A stretch of 64,000 nt of DNA from Tepidimonas taiwanensis (GCF_020162115.1 NZ_CP083911.1:2418001-2482000), one strand, 5' to 3'; shown: positions 25,848 through 34,547, numbered from the stretch's first letter. The notes: generated by a model not told the origin, from the letters alone. Made by a program: numbers and translations.

Positions 25848-27038
25848 TCACCTCCACCTGTGCAAGTGCCGCTCGACCCACGCGTACCCGATGCGCTCCT
25901 GCTCCAAACGCAGACGCGGCTGCAAGCGATGGAATCGCAGATCGTCATAGACGGCCGCCTCCTCCGGTGTCAGGCGCGGCAAATCGCGTGCGATGGGGTC
26001 TGACTCTTCACCCCAGTGCTGTCGGTGCGCGAGCAGTGTCTCTCGGTCCATCAAGAGGGACGTGACATGGGGAAAAAGCGTTCGCAGCTGGTCGAGGATG
26101 GCAAAGCCGTGGGTATCGATATCGCCCCAGTAGACGAGCGCGACACCATGCAGCCAGTCGGCTTGCGCCAGCGCTTCCCACCCGTAGCCCGCGCCAAAAA
26201 GCACCATCGCGCACGGGAGCGCGGGGAAAGCGAGGAAGTTCGTTTCGTTCTCGGTGATGAACACCTGCTGCACCGGCAGCCGCAAAGCGGCGAAATGGGT
26301 GGCATCCAAGGTGATGTCGGGCAACGCATCGGCACTGGCCGGGCACCCTGGCAGGAAAGGAAGCGCGGGATCGAGCAGCCGAAACCGGATCCGAAGCGGC
26401 TTGTCACGAAAACCGTAGCGACGTGTGAACTGGGCCACGCCGGTCGCGCTCGTGTCGATCGCCGCAGGGGGCAACGCGAGGTCGAGCCATTCGGTCAGGA
26501 CGCCCCGATGGGCCTCGATGAACTTGCTGTCCACACCAGGGGCATCCACTTGGCGCAGATAGACGCCCGGACGCGGATGCGCTTGCAGCCAGGCCACGAC
26601 GGCGAGCAGCCGTTCCCAACGATCGGCCAACTCCAATGCCTGCAGCGGCCGCCGCAGCAGCCACGGCAGCAGCGCCGGTTGAACGACAGCCGTCTGCTGC
26701 CAAAGGACCTGAAAACACTGGGCGGCGCGCGTCTTCCCGATCCACGCGATCGCCGCTTCCCGCGTGTCGACCCAGGCGCTGACCGGCAATCGCTGCGCTC
26801 CCAAGACGCGATGGTGCCACGCACGCCATTCGAGCCGCACCTGGGGTGTGGCAGCGAGTGTCTGAACCCAAGCCCGTACCGCCTCGAAGCGCTCGGTCAG
26901 TTCGGCTGCCGTGGGGGTTTTGAGCGTCAGGCGCAACGGCCACGCCATCGTCTCGGTGACGGTTGCACGCAGCAGTTCGCCGCGATCCCACAGCCGCTGC
27001 ACTTGGGCACGCAGGTCGGCTGGTGTGGTCCAGTTCAT
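25848..27038 (-). CDS. jetD: Wadjet protein JetD, TOPRIM nuclease subunit
   Basis: 396 residues. The N-terminal half matches DUF3322 (including GVDSKFIEAHRGVLTEWLDL at about 168-187) and the C-terminal half DUF2220, a TOPRIM-like domain. The metal-binding residues are visible: ITENETNF (Glu263, Glu265) and YWGDIDTHGF (Asp306, Asp308). In Wadjet, JetD is the endonuclease that cuts circular DNA after the JetABC SMC complex has extruded it. The gene starts 14 bases after jetC and its stop overlaps the dacB ribosome site. All expected motifs are intact. Confidence 0.93.
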   Translation of the reverse strand: MNWTTPADLRAQVQRLWDRGELLRATVTETMAWPLRLTLKTPTAAELTERFEAVRAWVQTLAATPQVRLEWRAWHHRVLGAQRLPVSAWVDTREAAIAWIGKTRAAQCFQVLWQQTAVVQPALLPWLLRRPLQALELADRWERLLAVVAWLQAHPRPGVYLRQVDAPGVDSKFIEAHRGVLTEWLDLALPPAAIDTSATGVAQFTRRYGFRDKPLRIRFRLLDPALPFLPGCPASADALPDITLDATHFAALRLPVQQVFITENETNFLAFPALPCAMVLFGAGYGWEALAQADWLHGVALVYWGDIDTHGFAILDQLRTLFPHVTSLLMDRETLLAHRQHWGEESDPIARDLPRLTPEEAAVYDDLRFHRLQPRLRLEQERIGYAWVERHLHRWR

Positions 27039-27052
27039 AGTGCCGTCCCGCC

Positions 27053-30000
27053 CTACGCGACCGCAACGGCTGCCTGCGCACCCGCTGCACGGGGGCTCGC
27101 CGCCGTCGCCGTTTCTGCGGCTTTCTGCGCCCGGTACTCCTCGATCGTCAGGCAGCGCAATCGTGAGTCGCGCCCGCCCTCGTTGTGCACGAAGCCCACG
27201 CTGGCGACATACGGCTCGATGATGTGGATCTTCTGCAGTGGCGTAACGATCAGGAGCTGCAGATTGAGCTGCTGAAACAGGCGCAGGCCATACTGCGCCG
27301 ACTCATCCGACCCGCGCCCGAACGCCTCGTCGATCACCACAAAGCGGAAGGAACGCGAACGCACCGCCCCCCATTCCAGGCCAAACTGATAGGCGAGGCT
27401 CGCGGCCAGCACGGTGTAGGCGAGCTTTTCCTTCTGTCCACCCGACTTGCCGCCGGAGTCGGAATAGTGCTCATGCTCTGCATCATCGGCACGCCAGCGC
27501 TCGCTGGCGGAGAAGAGGAACCAGTTGCGCACGTCGGTGACCTTGGTCATCCAGCGCCGATCGGCCTCTGCCAGCCCCTCGCGGCCACGGAAGCGGTCGA
27601 TGATGGCCTTGACCTGCAGAAACTTCGCTTCTGAATACTGCTCGTCGGCCGAACCCGTGAGGGTGCCTTCGGTGCAGGCGCGCAGGGCCTGCTGAAAGTC
27701 GCGGATTTCTGCGTCCGGACTGGGGGCTGCGACCAGCGTGATGTAGCGCCCGGGGTTGTAGTCGATGGCGAGCAGCGACTGGTTGATGCGCGCAACGCGC
27801 GCCTTGATCTCCTCCCGCTCGCGGGCGAGCTGGGCGTTGAAGTTGGCGATCTCGTTGATGGTGTTGACGTTGAGCAGCTCCTTGAAACGCGCCTCGAAGC
27901 GGGGCAGGTCATCGCGCTGGAGCCCGTCGAGCATGCGTTCGTACTCCGGCAGTGCGGCCAGCGCCACGTCCATGTCGACGGTCTCGGCCTTGAACGCCTC
28001 CTTGAAGCCGCGCATGGCGTTGATGATCTTTTCGGACAAATGGGTCAGCCGCTTGTCCGCAGCATTGATGCGTTGCTGCAGCCACTGGCGCACCTCCTGC
28101 TCGCGGTTGTCGCACGACTCCACCGTGAGCTGATGCGCGCCCAGCGCCTGCGCGCGCCAGGCGTCCAGCCGCTCGATGTGGGCGTCGGTCAGGGGGGCAG
28201 CCGCCCACGCCGCTTGCGACTGCTCGCGCTGCGCCTGTGCCACCTCCTGCTTGGTGGCCACCGTGGCGCGTTTGTCGCGTACCGCGTCGCGCTGGCTTTC
28301 TACCTCCGCCAAACGCGCCTGCGCCGCCGCGAGCTGCCGGCCCAGCTCCTGCAGCACGTTGGAGGCGGCCTCGAGCCGTGCACGTTCCTCGGTGAGTGCG
28401 GCAATCTGGCGAGCCGGGCTCATCCAGTCGAGGTCGGCAAACTGGGTGAACTCCTCCAGCTTGCTGAGCGCCTCCAGCTGGCTTTGCAGTTCGTTGCGTG
28501 CCTGCTGAATCGAGACGATGCGCTGCGCCAGGGTCGCCAGCTTGGCTTCCAGCCGTTCGCGTTGATCGCGTAGGGTGCGCAGCTTGTCGGCATTGCTCCA
28601 GCCGAGCACGTAGCGGCTGCGGTCATCGATCCGGTGCCGGTCGTCCTTCTCGTGACGCCCGCTCGGGTCCTTGATCTGCCCCGCGCGGGTGATGGCGCGC
28701 GCCTCGCGGCGAAACTGCTCGACCGTGTCGCAACAGGCGAAGTCAAAGCGGACCTTGAGCTCCTGCTCCAGCCACTCGTAATGCGGTGAATCCGGCTTGA
28801 TGACGAGCTTGCGCACGAGCGACTGCGGATGCAGGGCCGCGCCCTGGGCAGCCTTGCGTGCACGCACGTGAAAATAGACCAGCCGCGCGCCCAGGTGCTG
28901 ACGCTCCACCCACTCGGCCACCGCGGGGTAGTGCGCCTCCGGCACCAGCAGCGACAGGCCAAAGTTGCGCAGCAGCCGCTCCGCCGCCCCTTCCCAATCG
29001 CGCTCGTCCTCGCGCACCTGGATGAGTTCACCTGCAAAGGGCAGTTCGTCCTCGGGGATGGCAAGGGCCGCACACAGCGCCTCGCGGATGCGGATCTGGG
29101 CGGCGTCGATATTGCTCTTTCGCCGGGCGAGGCTTTCGATTTCCTCCGACAAGGCGCGGTGTTCTTCGCGGCCCTTGCGAAAGACGAAGTCCTCCTCGCG
29201 CTCGCGGTTGTCCAGCTCGGCGATACGGCTGCGCAAGTCTTCGGCCCGCTGATGGATGCCCTGCTGCTGGGCGAGGAAGCCCGCCTCGTCAAGGGGCATG
29301 GATTCGTCGAGGCGGGCGAGCAGCGCACGGTAACGGTCGGCACGCTGCTGGCGCTGGGCCTTGTCCTGCTCCAGCCGGCGGATCTCCGCCGCCAGCTCTT
29401 CCAGACGATTCCCACCGTTGTCGCGCAAGGCCCGCTCCAGCCGGCCGACCTCGACGCGGGCGGCCTCCCGCTCCGCATCGAGCCGCGCGATCTGCGCATC
29501 GAGCCGGGAGGCCTCTTCCGCCAGCGAGGACAGCCGCCGCTCCAGCAGCTCACCCTTGAGCCGGGCGAAATACGGCCGGAGCTGGTCGCGCGCCTCGCGC
29601 CAGCCCTGAATCTCGGCGGCAAGCTGGGCGTGACGCTGGCCGTCCTCGACCAGGGGGGAGAGCATTTCGACCTGGCGCTTGGCCTTGAGCACCGCCTGAT
29701 GTGCCCGGTCCAGGTCGTCGAAGTGGCGGATCAGCGCCTCGATGCGGCTTGCCACATCGAAGGGCTCCAGCATGTGCGTGCGCACAAAGTCCGTGAGGTT
29801 GCCCACCGACTTCATCGACACGGTCTGGTGGAAGAGCTCCAGCGCCTGCTCGTGCTCGATACCGAAGCGCCGGCGAAACCAGGCCCCATACGGCGGGAAG
29901 CTGTCGAACAGCTCGCAGCCCGCGCCGCGCAGCCGCTTGCGTAGCGCGTTGATATCGCTGCCAAAGCCGCTGAAATCGTCGGCGATGGTCAGTGCCCGTT

Positions 30001-30472
30001 CCGCCGCCACGAACAGGCGCGCGGGCTGGCCCTGCGGGTCCTTGAACCAGAACACCTGGGCCAGCGTCACGGACTGGTCGTAGCCCTCGTTGCGAAAAAC
30101 GCCCAGGATCACCGAGTAGCTCGACGCATCGCGCAGCGCCACCGGCTTGGCCGTGCCGGTGACCTCGTTGCGCTCGCTTTTGTAGTGGCCCAACACGTAG
30201 GAGCGCAAGGACCGCTCGCGGGCATCCGCCCCAGCGGCCTTGTTGTAGGCCACGCGGTGCGCCGGCACGAGTAGCGTCGTGATCGCATCGACCAGCGTGG
30301 ACTTGCCCGAGCCGATGTCACCGGTCAGCAGGCCATTGCGGCCACCCAGATCGAGCCGCCACACGCGCTTGTCGAAGGTGCCCCAGTTGAGCACCTCCAG
30401 CCGCTCGAGTCGAAAACCGACGCGGCTGTCGTCGGCCACGAAATCCAACCCCAGGGTGACGGCTTCAGGCAT
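27053..30472 (-). CDS. jetC: Wadjet protein JetC, SMC/MukB-like ATPase
   Basis: 1139 residues. The N-terminal head has Walker A GDIGSGKST (residues 51-59). A long heptad-rich coiled coil follows from about residue 300 to 930, broken by a globular hinge-like part near 470-640. The C-terminal head carries the ABC signature KSGGQKEKL (about 1009-1017) and Walker B FVVIDEAFG (about 1044-1052). It is the motor of the complex, related to MukB/MksB, and extrudes DNA loops. ATG 30472 is chosen; it overlaps the jetB end by eight bases. The longer in-frame extension to 30556 lies within jetB. Confidence 0.95.
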   Translation of the reverse strand: MPEAVTLGLDFVADDSRVGFRLERLEVLNWGTFDKRVWRLDLGGRNGLLTGDIGSGKSTLVDAITTLLVPAHRVAYNKAAGADARERSLRSYVLGHYKSERNEVTGTAKPVALRDASSYSVILGVFRNEGYDQSVTLAQVFWFKDPQGQPARLFVAAERALTIADDFSGFGSDINALRKRLRGAGCELFDSFPPYGAWFRRRFGIEHEQALELFHQTVSMKSVGNLTDFVRTHMLEPFDVASRIEALIRHFDDLDRAHQAVLKAKRQVEMLSPLVEDGQRHAQLAAEIQGWREARDQLRPYFARLKGELLERRLSSLAEEASRLDAQIARLDAEREAARVEVGRLERALRDNGGNRLEELAAEIRRLEQDKAQRQQRADRYRALLARLDESMPLDEAGFLAQQQGIHQRAEDLRSRIAELDNREREEDFVFRKGREEHRALSEEIESLARRKSNIDAAQIRIREALCAALAIPEDELPFAGELIQVREDERDWEGAAERLLRNFGLSLLVPEAHYPAVAEWVERQHLGARLVYFHVRARKAAQGAALHPQSLVRKLVIKPDSPHYEWLEQELKVRFDFACCDTVEQFRREARAITRAGQIKDPSGRHEKDDRHRIDDRSRYVLGWSNADKLRTLRDQRERLEAKLATLAQRIVSIQQARNELQSQLEALSKLEEFTQFADLDWMSPARQIAALTEERARLEAASNVLQELGRQLAAAQARLAEVESQRDAVRDKRATVATKQEVAQAQREQSQAAWAAAPLTDAHIERLDAWRAQALGAHQLTVESCDNREQEVRQWLQQRINAADKRLTHLSEKIINAMRGFKEAFKAETVDMDVALAALPEYERMLDGLQRDDLPRFEARFKELLNVNTINEIANFNAQLAREREEIKARVARINQSLLAIDYNPGRYITLVAAPSPDAEIRDFQQALRACTEGTLTGSADEQYSEAKFLQVKAIIDRFRGREGLAEADRRWMTKVTDVRNWFLFSASERWRADDAEHEHYSDSGGKSGGQKEKLAYTVLAASLAYQFGLEWGAVRSRSFRFVVIDEAFGRGSDESAQYGLRLFQQLNLQLLIVTPLQKIHIIEPYVASVGFVHNEGGRDSRLRCLTIEEYRAQKAAETATAASPRAAGAQAAVAVA

Positions 30473-31193
30473 CGCCCTCCTCCTTGCCCGCGTCCTCCAT
30501 CCGTGCCGTGCGGTAGGCCTCCAGCCGCGCGTCGAAATCCGCCAGCCACTGGGCATCGACGAAGGCCTTCAGTATGCGTCGCACCTCGTAGAGCCCCCGA
30601 TCGTGGGCACCGCCCGCCGCGGGCTTGAGCCGGCGCAAGAAACCCAGTTCGACCACCTTGGCAATGGTCGCGTCCACCTGGTCGATCAACCGTGCCTCGT
30701 TCGGACCATCGGGCAGGAACACGCGCATCAGCTCGGCAATGTCGTCGCGCGAGAGCACCAGCCGCGTGCCACCGCCGCTGGCGTCGAACTCGGCCAGGCG
30801 CTTTCTGAGCAGCGCGAGCATCAGGCTCACCGGGTAGGACAGCGGGCGACGGGCGATGAGCCGGGGCAGGCGCGACGCACCATCGCCCTCGTCCAGGTCT
30901 GGGCGGCTCTTGAGGAAGGCGTAGCCCTCGGCCTCATCCAGCATCAGTTCGAGCAGCAGCACGGCGGCTTGCTCGCGCACCCGCGCCTGCAGATCGAGCA
31001 GGCTCGCCCACAGCCGCTCGTCATCCTCGCGATAGAGCACGCCTTTGAGCAGCAGCACCATCAGGCGCGACAGCTCGGGCACGGCGGTCGGCGGGCTGGC
31101 CGGGCTTTCGACGGGATTGCCGTCGAACCGTTGCAGGCCACCGTGTTCGCTTTCATACAGCGCCTCGTTCACGTTGCTCTCCCCCCTGTTCAT
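30465..31193 (-). CDS. jetB: Wadjet protein JetB, MukE-like (DUF4194)
   Basis: 242 residues, the DUF4194 family. Features: LSRLMVLLLKGVLYREDDER, the winged-helix-like middle (RRPLSYPVSLMLALLRKRLA, RLVLSRDDIAELMRVFLP), and VVELGFLRRLKP. JetB is the KITE-type subunit that binds the kleisin JetA and regulates the SMC heads, like MukE. It starts six bases after jetA and overlaps jetC by eight bases, so the stoichiometric subunits are co-translated. Confidence 0.92.
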   Translation of the reverse strand: MNRGESNVNEALYESEHGGLQRFDGNPVESPASPPTAVPELSRLMVLLLKGVLYREDDERLWASLLDLQARVREQAAVLLLELMLDEAEGYAFLKSRPDLDEGDGASRLPRLIARRPLSYPVSLMLALLRKRLAEFDASGGGTRLVLSRDDIAELMRVFLPDGPNEARLIDQVDATIAKVVELGFLRRLKPAAGGAHDRGLYEVRRILKAFVDAQWLADFDARLEAYRTARMEDAGKEEGDA

Positions 31194-31199
31194 CTCACG

Positions 31200-32672
31200 C
31201 TAGCGAGTAAAAATCACCCGCGGCACGCGGGCCTCACGCACCACCGTCTCGCCGGCGGGGCTGCACGCCTGCCAGCGGATCGGTTCGATCACCTCCTCAT
31301 CGACCAGTGCGCGAAAATCGGCGAGTGTGCCCTCACCCGCTCCTGCGTGGGCCAGCTCCAGATACGCCACCAGCTCCGCCAAGCCCTGGTGCAAGGGTTC
31401 CCCTTCCAGCAGCTCGCGCAGCGTGATCTGCGGCTGGCGGCGCAGCGCCCGCTGCACGTTGGCGCGCAGGCGCGCCTTGTCCACCACCACCTGCCCAAAG
31501 AGGCGCGCGGTGTCCACGTCGTCCTCGCCCGCCAGCACGTTCAGATCGGCCAGGCGCGGCTTGACGCTGGGGGTGAACAGCGGGCGCTCCAGCGGCAGTT
31601 CGATCTCCGCCGCCATCGCGTCCAGATGCATCACCACACCCTTGGGCGGTGCTTCGCGCAGGCCGATCGCCTTGCTCTCGATGCCGCGCAGCAGCTCCAG
31701 GATGCGGCGGTGCTCCAGAAAGGCCCGGTCATCGAGAAAGCGGCGCAGCTGCTGTGAGAGCTGCGCCACGGTGCGCTGGGTGTGCTCGCCCGCCTCCAGC
31801 CAGTCGAAGTGCACGCGCCGCAGGCGCGCATCGGGCGCGAGCGGGACAACCGCAGGCAGCGCCAACACCTTGTCCAGCCATGCCGACAGCTCCTCCTGCC
31901 GACGGCTGGACATCAGAAAATCCCAAAAGGCGCGAAAACTCCGCCCCTGGTCGGAGTCGTCGATGGCGTCGCGCTCGCCCATGATCTCATCGAGCAGCGC
32001 GCCCTTGCTGCCCTCCCACAGCGCGATCTTCTCGCGCACCTTGCGGTCGAGCTGGCGGAAGTTGTGCTCCACCTCGCGAAAATCCGCCAGCAGCTCGCGC
32101 GCCAGTTGCTGGAACTGTAAAAAGCGGTCCTTGACCGCCGTGTCGTCCAAAAGCGGAACCTCGCCCGCCAGCACACGGGCAATCTCGGCATCCAGCGCGT
32201 CCCGCTTCTTGCGCAATTCCGCGACGCGCTGGATCGGATCGTCCTCGGTACCCGCGACGATCTGTTCCAGCAGCGCAAAGAGCGTGAGCAGCCGCGACTC
32301 CGTGCCGACGAACGGTCGCTCGGTGAGGGAAACGAGCCAGGCGATGGCCTTCTCGGTGGCAGGCGTCAGGTCGAACTGCGCCTCGTCCGTGCCGGGCTTG
32401 TAGAACTTGCGCAGCCAGCCTTTGTCTGGCGCGGCCCAGTCGTTGAGGTACTCCAGCGCGCCCTTGGGATACGCCTCCGGCCCCAGCTGCTCGCGCAGCG
32501 CGAACAGCGCATCCTCCAGCGCCTCGGCCAGATCGGCCTCGCTCATCACCCGCACGTTGGGCGCCACGAAGACGCGGTGCAGAAAGCTCGCGATGAGCGG
32601 CGCGTGCGGCGACGCCAACAGCCGCCAAGCCGGGTGCCGGTCGCGCAGGTCGATCAAGGTGGCGTGGTCCAT
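31200..32672 (-). CDS. jetA: Wadjet protein JetA, MukF-like kleisin (DUF3375)
   Basis: 490 residues, DUF3375. Recognisable: LIASFLHRVFVAPNVRVMSE, the N-terminal winged-helix segment EYLNDWAAPDKGWLRKFYKP, the helical middle (QLARELLADFREVEHNFRQL), and the C-terminal IRWQACSPAGETVVREARVP. JetA is the kleisin that bridges the SMC heads in the Wadjet complex. First gene of the operon, 173 bases downstream of the YafQ-like toxin gene on the same strand. No strong promoter is visible in that gap, so read-through from the toxin-antitoxin promoter is possible. Confidence 0.92.
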   Translation of the reverse strand: MDHATLIDLRDRHPAWRLLASPHAPLIASFLHRVFVAPNVRVMSEADLAEALEDALFALREQLGPEAYPKGALEYLNDWAAPDKGWLRKFYKPGTDEAQFDLTPATEKAIAWLVSLTERPFVGTESRLLTLFALLEQIVAGTEDDPIQRVAELRKKRDALDAEIARVLAGEVPLLDDTAVKDRFLQFQQLARELLADFREVEHNFRQLDRKVREKIALWEGSKGALLDEIMGERDAIDDSDQGRSFRAFWDFLMSSRRQEELSAWLDKVLALPAVVPLAPDARLRRVHFDWLEAGEHTQRTVAQLSQQLRRFLDDRAFLEHRRILELLRGIESKAIGLREAPPKGVVMHLDAMAAEIELPLERPLFTPSVKPRLADLNVLAGEDDVDTARLFGQVVVDKARLRANVQRALRRQPQITLRELLEGEPLHQGLAELVAYLELAHAGAGEGTLADFRALVDEEVIEPIRWQACSPAGETVVREARVPRVIFTR

Positions 32673-32845
32673 CGTCAGCTGCGCAGTCTACGCGACGCTG
32701 CGCATCGACCGACAGACCGTGACAGCACATCGACGCGGCAGTCGCTTGCCTGTGGGCCAGGTGCTGGCGAACCGGATGGCGCCAGTGACTCAACCGCAGG
32801 ACGGATGGATAGAGAAGCCAGCGGGCAGCCAATCCCTCACCCGAG

Positions 32846-33196
32846 TCACTCCTCGAACAAATCCGCGTGCGTTCCTGCACGCACGAAGATCACCGCGTCA
32901 CCTTCCAGGCGGTAAATGAGCAGGAAGTCGCCGCCAACGTGGCATTCCCGGTGGTCGGACCATTCGCCCTTGAGCGGGTGATCGAGCCACTCGGGGCCGA
33001 GCGGCGCGTCGCGCGCAACAAGCAGCAGCATGACCTCCTTGAGGCGTCTCAGGTCATAGCGACCAGAGCGCGCGAGGCGCTCCCAGTCTTTGAGGAAAGC
33101 CTTGGTGTAGTCGCACGCCCGCGGCGGTATGGTCCGCTTGCTATCCGCAGGGGTGTTCCTTTTGGGCGACACCACCACTTTTTTCTTCGAGGTCAT
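32846..33196 (-). CDS. YafQ/RelE-type toxin
   Basis: Up to 116 residues. The conserved core starts at about ACDYTKAFLKDWERLARSGR and includes LDHPLKGEWSDHRECHVGGD then FLLIYRLEGDAVIFVRAGTH, the YafQ pattern with the catalytic His near the C-terminus. It would cleave mRNA on the ribosome. The start is uncertain: ATG 33220 or 33196, or GTG 33178/33175/33172. All overlap the antitoxin gene by 32 to 80 bases, while the recognisable toxin core begins exactly where the antitoxin frame ends. The extra N-terminus is Lys/Pro-rich and not typical of YafQ. Confidence 0.8.
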   Translation of the reverse strand: MTSKKKVVVSPKRNTPADSKRTIPPRACDYTKAFLKDWERLARSGRYDLRRLKEVMLLLVARDAPLGPEWLDHPLKGEWSDHRECHVGGDFLLIYRLEGDAVIFVRAGTHADLFEE

Positions 33197-33446
33197 GGAT
33201 GAGCGTGTCTGCGGCGTCAAACCGGAGCGCGCGGGCCTTCATCATGGCGCGGGCCTCCTCGATCGCGGCACGGGTCTGCGCGTTGGGCACCTTCAGCTCC
33301 AGCGGAAATGCTTGGTCGTGCACCACGCGCTTGAGCAGGATGCGCACCGCGTCGGACACAGACAACCCCATCGCCGCAAGCGCCTCGCTGGCTTGGCGCT
33401 TCAAGTCGTCGTCCACCCGGACATGGAGCATCGTGGAATGGGCCAT
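33141..33446 (-). CDS. DinJ/RelB-type antitoxin
   Basis: 101 residues. The ribbon-helix-helix region STMLHVRVDDDLKRQASEAL then AAMGLSVSDAVRILLKRVV is typical of DinJ/RelB antitoxins, followed by FPLELKVPNAQTRAAIEEAR. The last dozen residues (SGGVAQKEHPCG) are atypical and are encoded in DNA shared with the toxin N-terminus. Start ATG 33446 is supported by the RHH domain beginning there. The palindrome at 33482-33499 lies 36 bases upstream. Confidence 0.88.
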   Translation of the reverse strand: MAHSTMLHVRVDDDLKRQASEALAAMGLSVSDAVRILLKRVVHDQAFPLELKVPNAQTRAAIEEARAMMKARALRFDAADTLIHDLEEKSGGVAQKEHPCG

Positions 33447-33481
33447 CTTCAGTTCTGCGGATCGGTGGTTGGCGCGATTGT

Positions 33482-33499
33482 GTATCGCAAATGCGATAC
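33482..33499. promoter_or_regulatory. Palindromic operator of the DinJ-YafQ-like pair
   Basis: GTATCGCA (33482-33489) and TGCGATAC (33492-33499) are exact reverse complements around AA, 36 bases before the antitoxin start. The position and symmetry fit autorepression by a ribbon-helix-helix antitoxin. Confidence 0.75.
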
Positions 33500-33592
33500 G
33501 GTCAAGCCATACTTCATCAGCCCTCCTGATATCCCCCGTCCGTATGGAAACGAAGTGTCGGCTTCGGCCGTCTCCCCCGATAATCCCCGACC

Positions 33593-34534
33593 ATGAACAC
33601 AACCGCTGCCCCCACCCCGACACCGGGCCTGGCCCGGTGGCTGGCGCTGGACACCAGCACCGACCGGCTGAGCGTCGCCGTGGGGCCAGCGGGCGGGCCG
33701 CCGCTGGCACAGTATGAGGGGGCGGGCGGCCCGGAGGCGTCGCGCGCGCTGCTGCCCGCCATCCGCGAGCTGCTGGCGCGGGTGGGGTGGCCGCTGGCGA
33801 CGCTGGACGGCATCGCCTTCGGACGCGGGCCGGGGTCGTTCACAGGTCTCCGCACGGCGTGTGCGGTGGTGCAGGGGCTGGCGGTTGCGGCGCGCCCTGG
33901 TGGCATCCCGGTGTTGCCGCTCGATACGCTGCTGGCCGTGGCGGAGGGAGCACGCGCAGATGACCCCGATCAAGAGGGGGAACCGCACCACTTCCCGCCG
34001 GGGGCGCACGAAACCGTGGCCGGATCGACCTTGACGGCCTCGGCGGACCCGCCCGCAGCGGCAACCCGCTGGGGACCCGTCAGCGATTGCCGCCCTGGCG
34101 CAACCACAGAAGCCGCCCGCACCACGCCCGCGACCGGTATCTCCTCGCGACACGTCGTGGCTGCGTTGGACGCGCGCATGGATGAAGTCTACGCCGCGAC
34201 TTACGCTTGGGACCCCGTCGGTGGTTGGCGCGAGCTGAGCCCGCCACGCCTGTACCCCCCCGAGGCGCTGCCAACACCCGATCCCGGCAGCCCACGATGG
34301 TTGCTCGCGGGCAACGTCGTCCCGGTGTACGGCACCCGGCTGCCGCTCGCGTGGCAAACCGGCGCGCGAGCGGCGTGGCCGCGTGCGGACGCGCTGCTGC
34401 GGCTGGCGGCGGCGGGCGTGGCGGCCAGGCGATGCGTGCCGGCCGCGGCCGCGCAACCGCTGTACGTGCGCGACAAGGTGGCGCTGACGGTGGAGGAACA
34501 GGCGGCGCTGCGGGCGCAGCGGGCCGCGGCGTGA
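33593..34534 (+). CDS. tsaB: tRNA threonylcarbamoyladenosine biosynthesis protein TsaB
   Basis: 313 residues. The ASKHA-fold signatures are present: WLALDTSTDRLSVAV near the start and IAFGRGPGSFTGLRTACAVV (73-92). TsaB is the scaffold partner of TsaD in making the t6A modification of ANN-decoding tRNAs. Between LPLDTLLAVAEGA and HVVAALDARMDEVYAATYAW there is an extra low-complexity, Pro/Ala/Thr-rich segment (about residues 119-185), making the protein some 60-80 residues longer than usual. First of three overlapping or close genes. A GATAAT box at 33579-33584 would place the transcript start at or next to the ATG. Confidence 0.93.
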   Translation: MNTTAAPTPTPGLARWLALDTSTDRLSVAVGPAGGPPLAQYEGAGGPEASRALLPAIRELLARVGWPLATLDGIAFGRGPGSFTGLRTACAVVQGLAVAARPGGIPVLPLDTLLAVAEGARADDPDQEGEPHHFPPGAHETVAGSTLTASADPPAAATRWGPVSDCRPGATTEAARTTPATGISSRHVVAALDARMDEVYAATYAWDPVGGWRELSPPRLYPPEALPTPDPGSPRWLLAGNVVPVYGTRLPLAWQTGARAAWPRADALLRLAAAGVAARRCVPAAAAQPLYVRDKVALTVEEQAALRAQRAAA

Positions 34535-34547
34535 AGGAAACCCCGCG

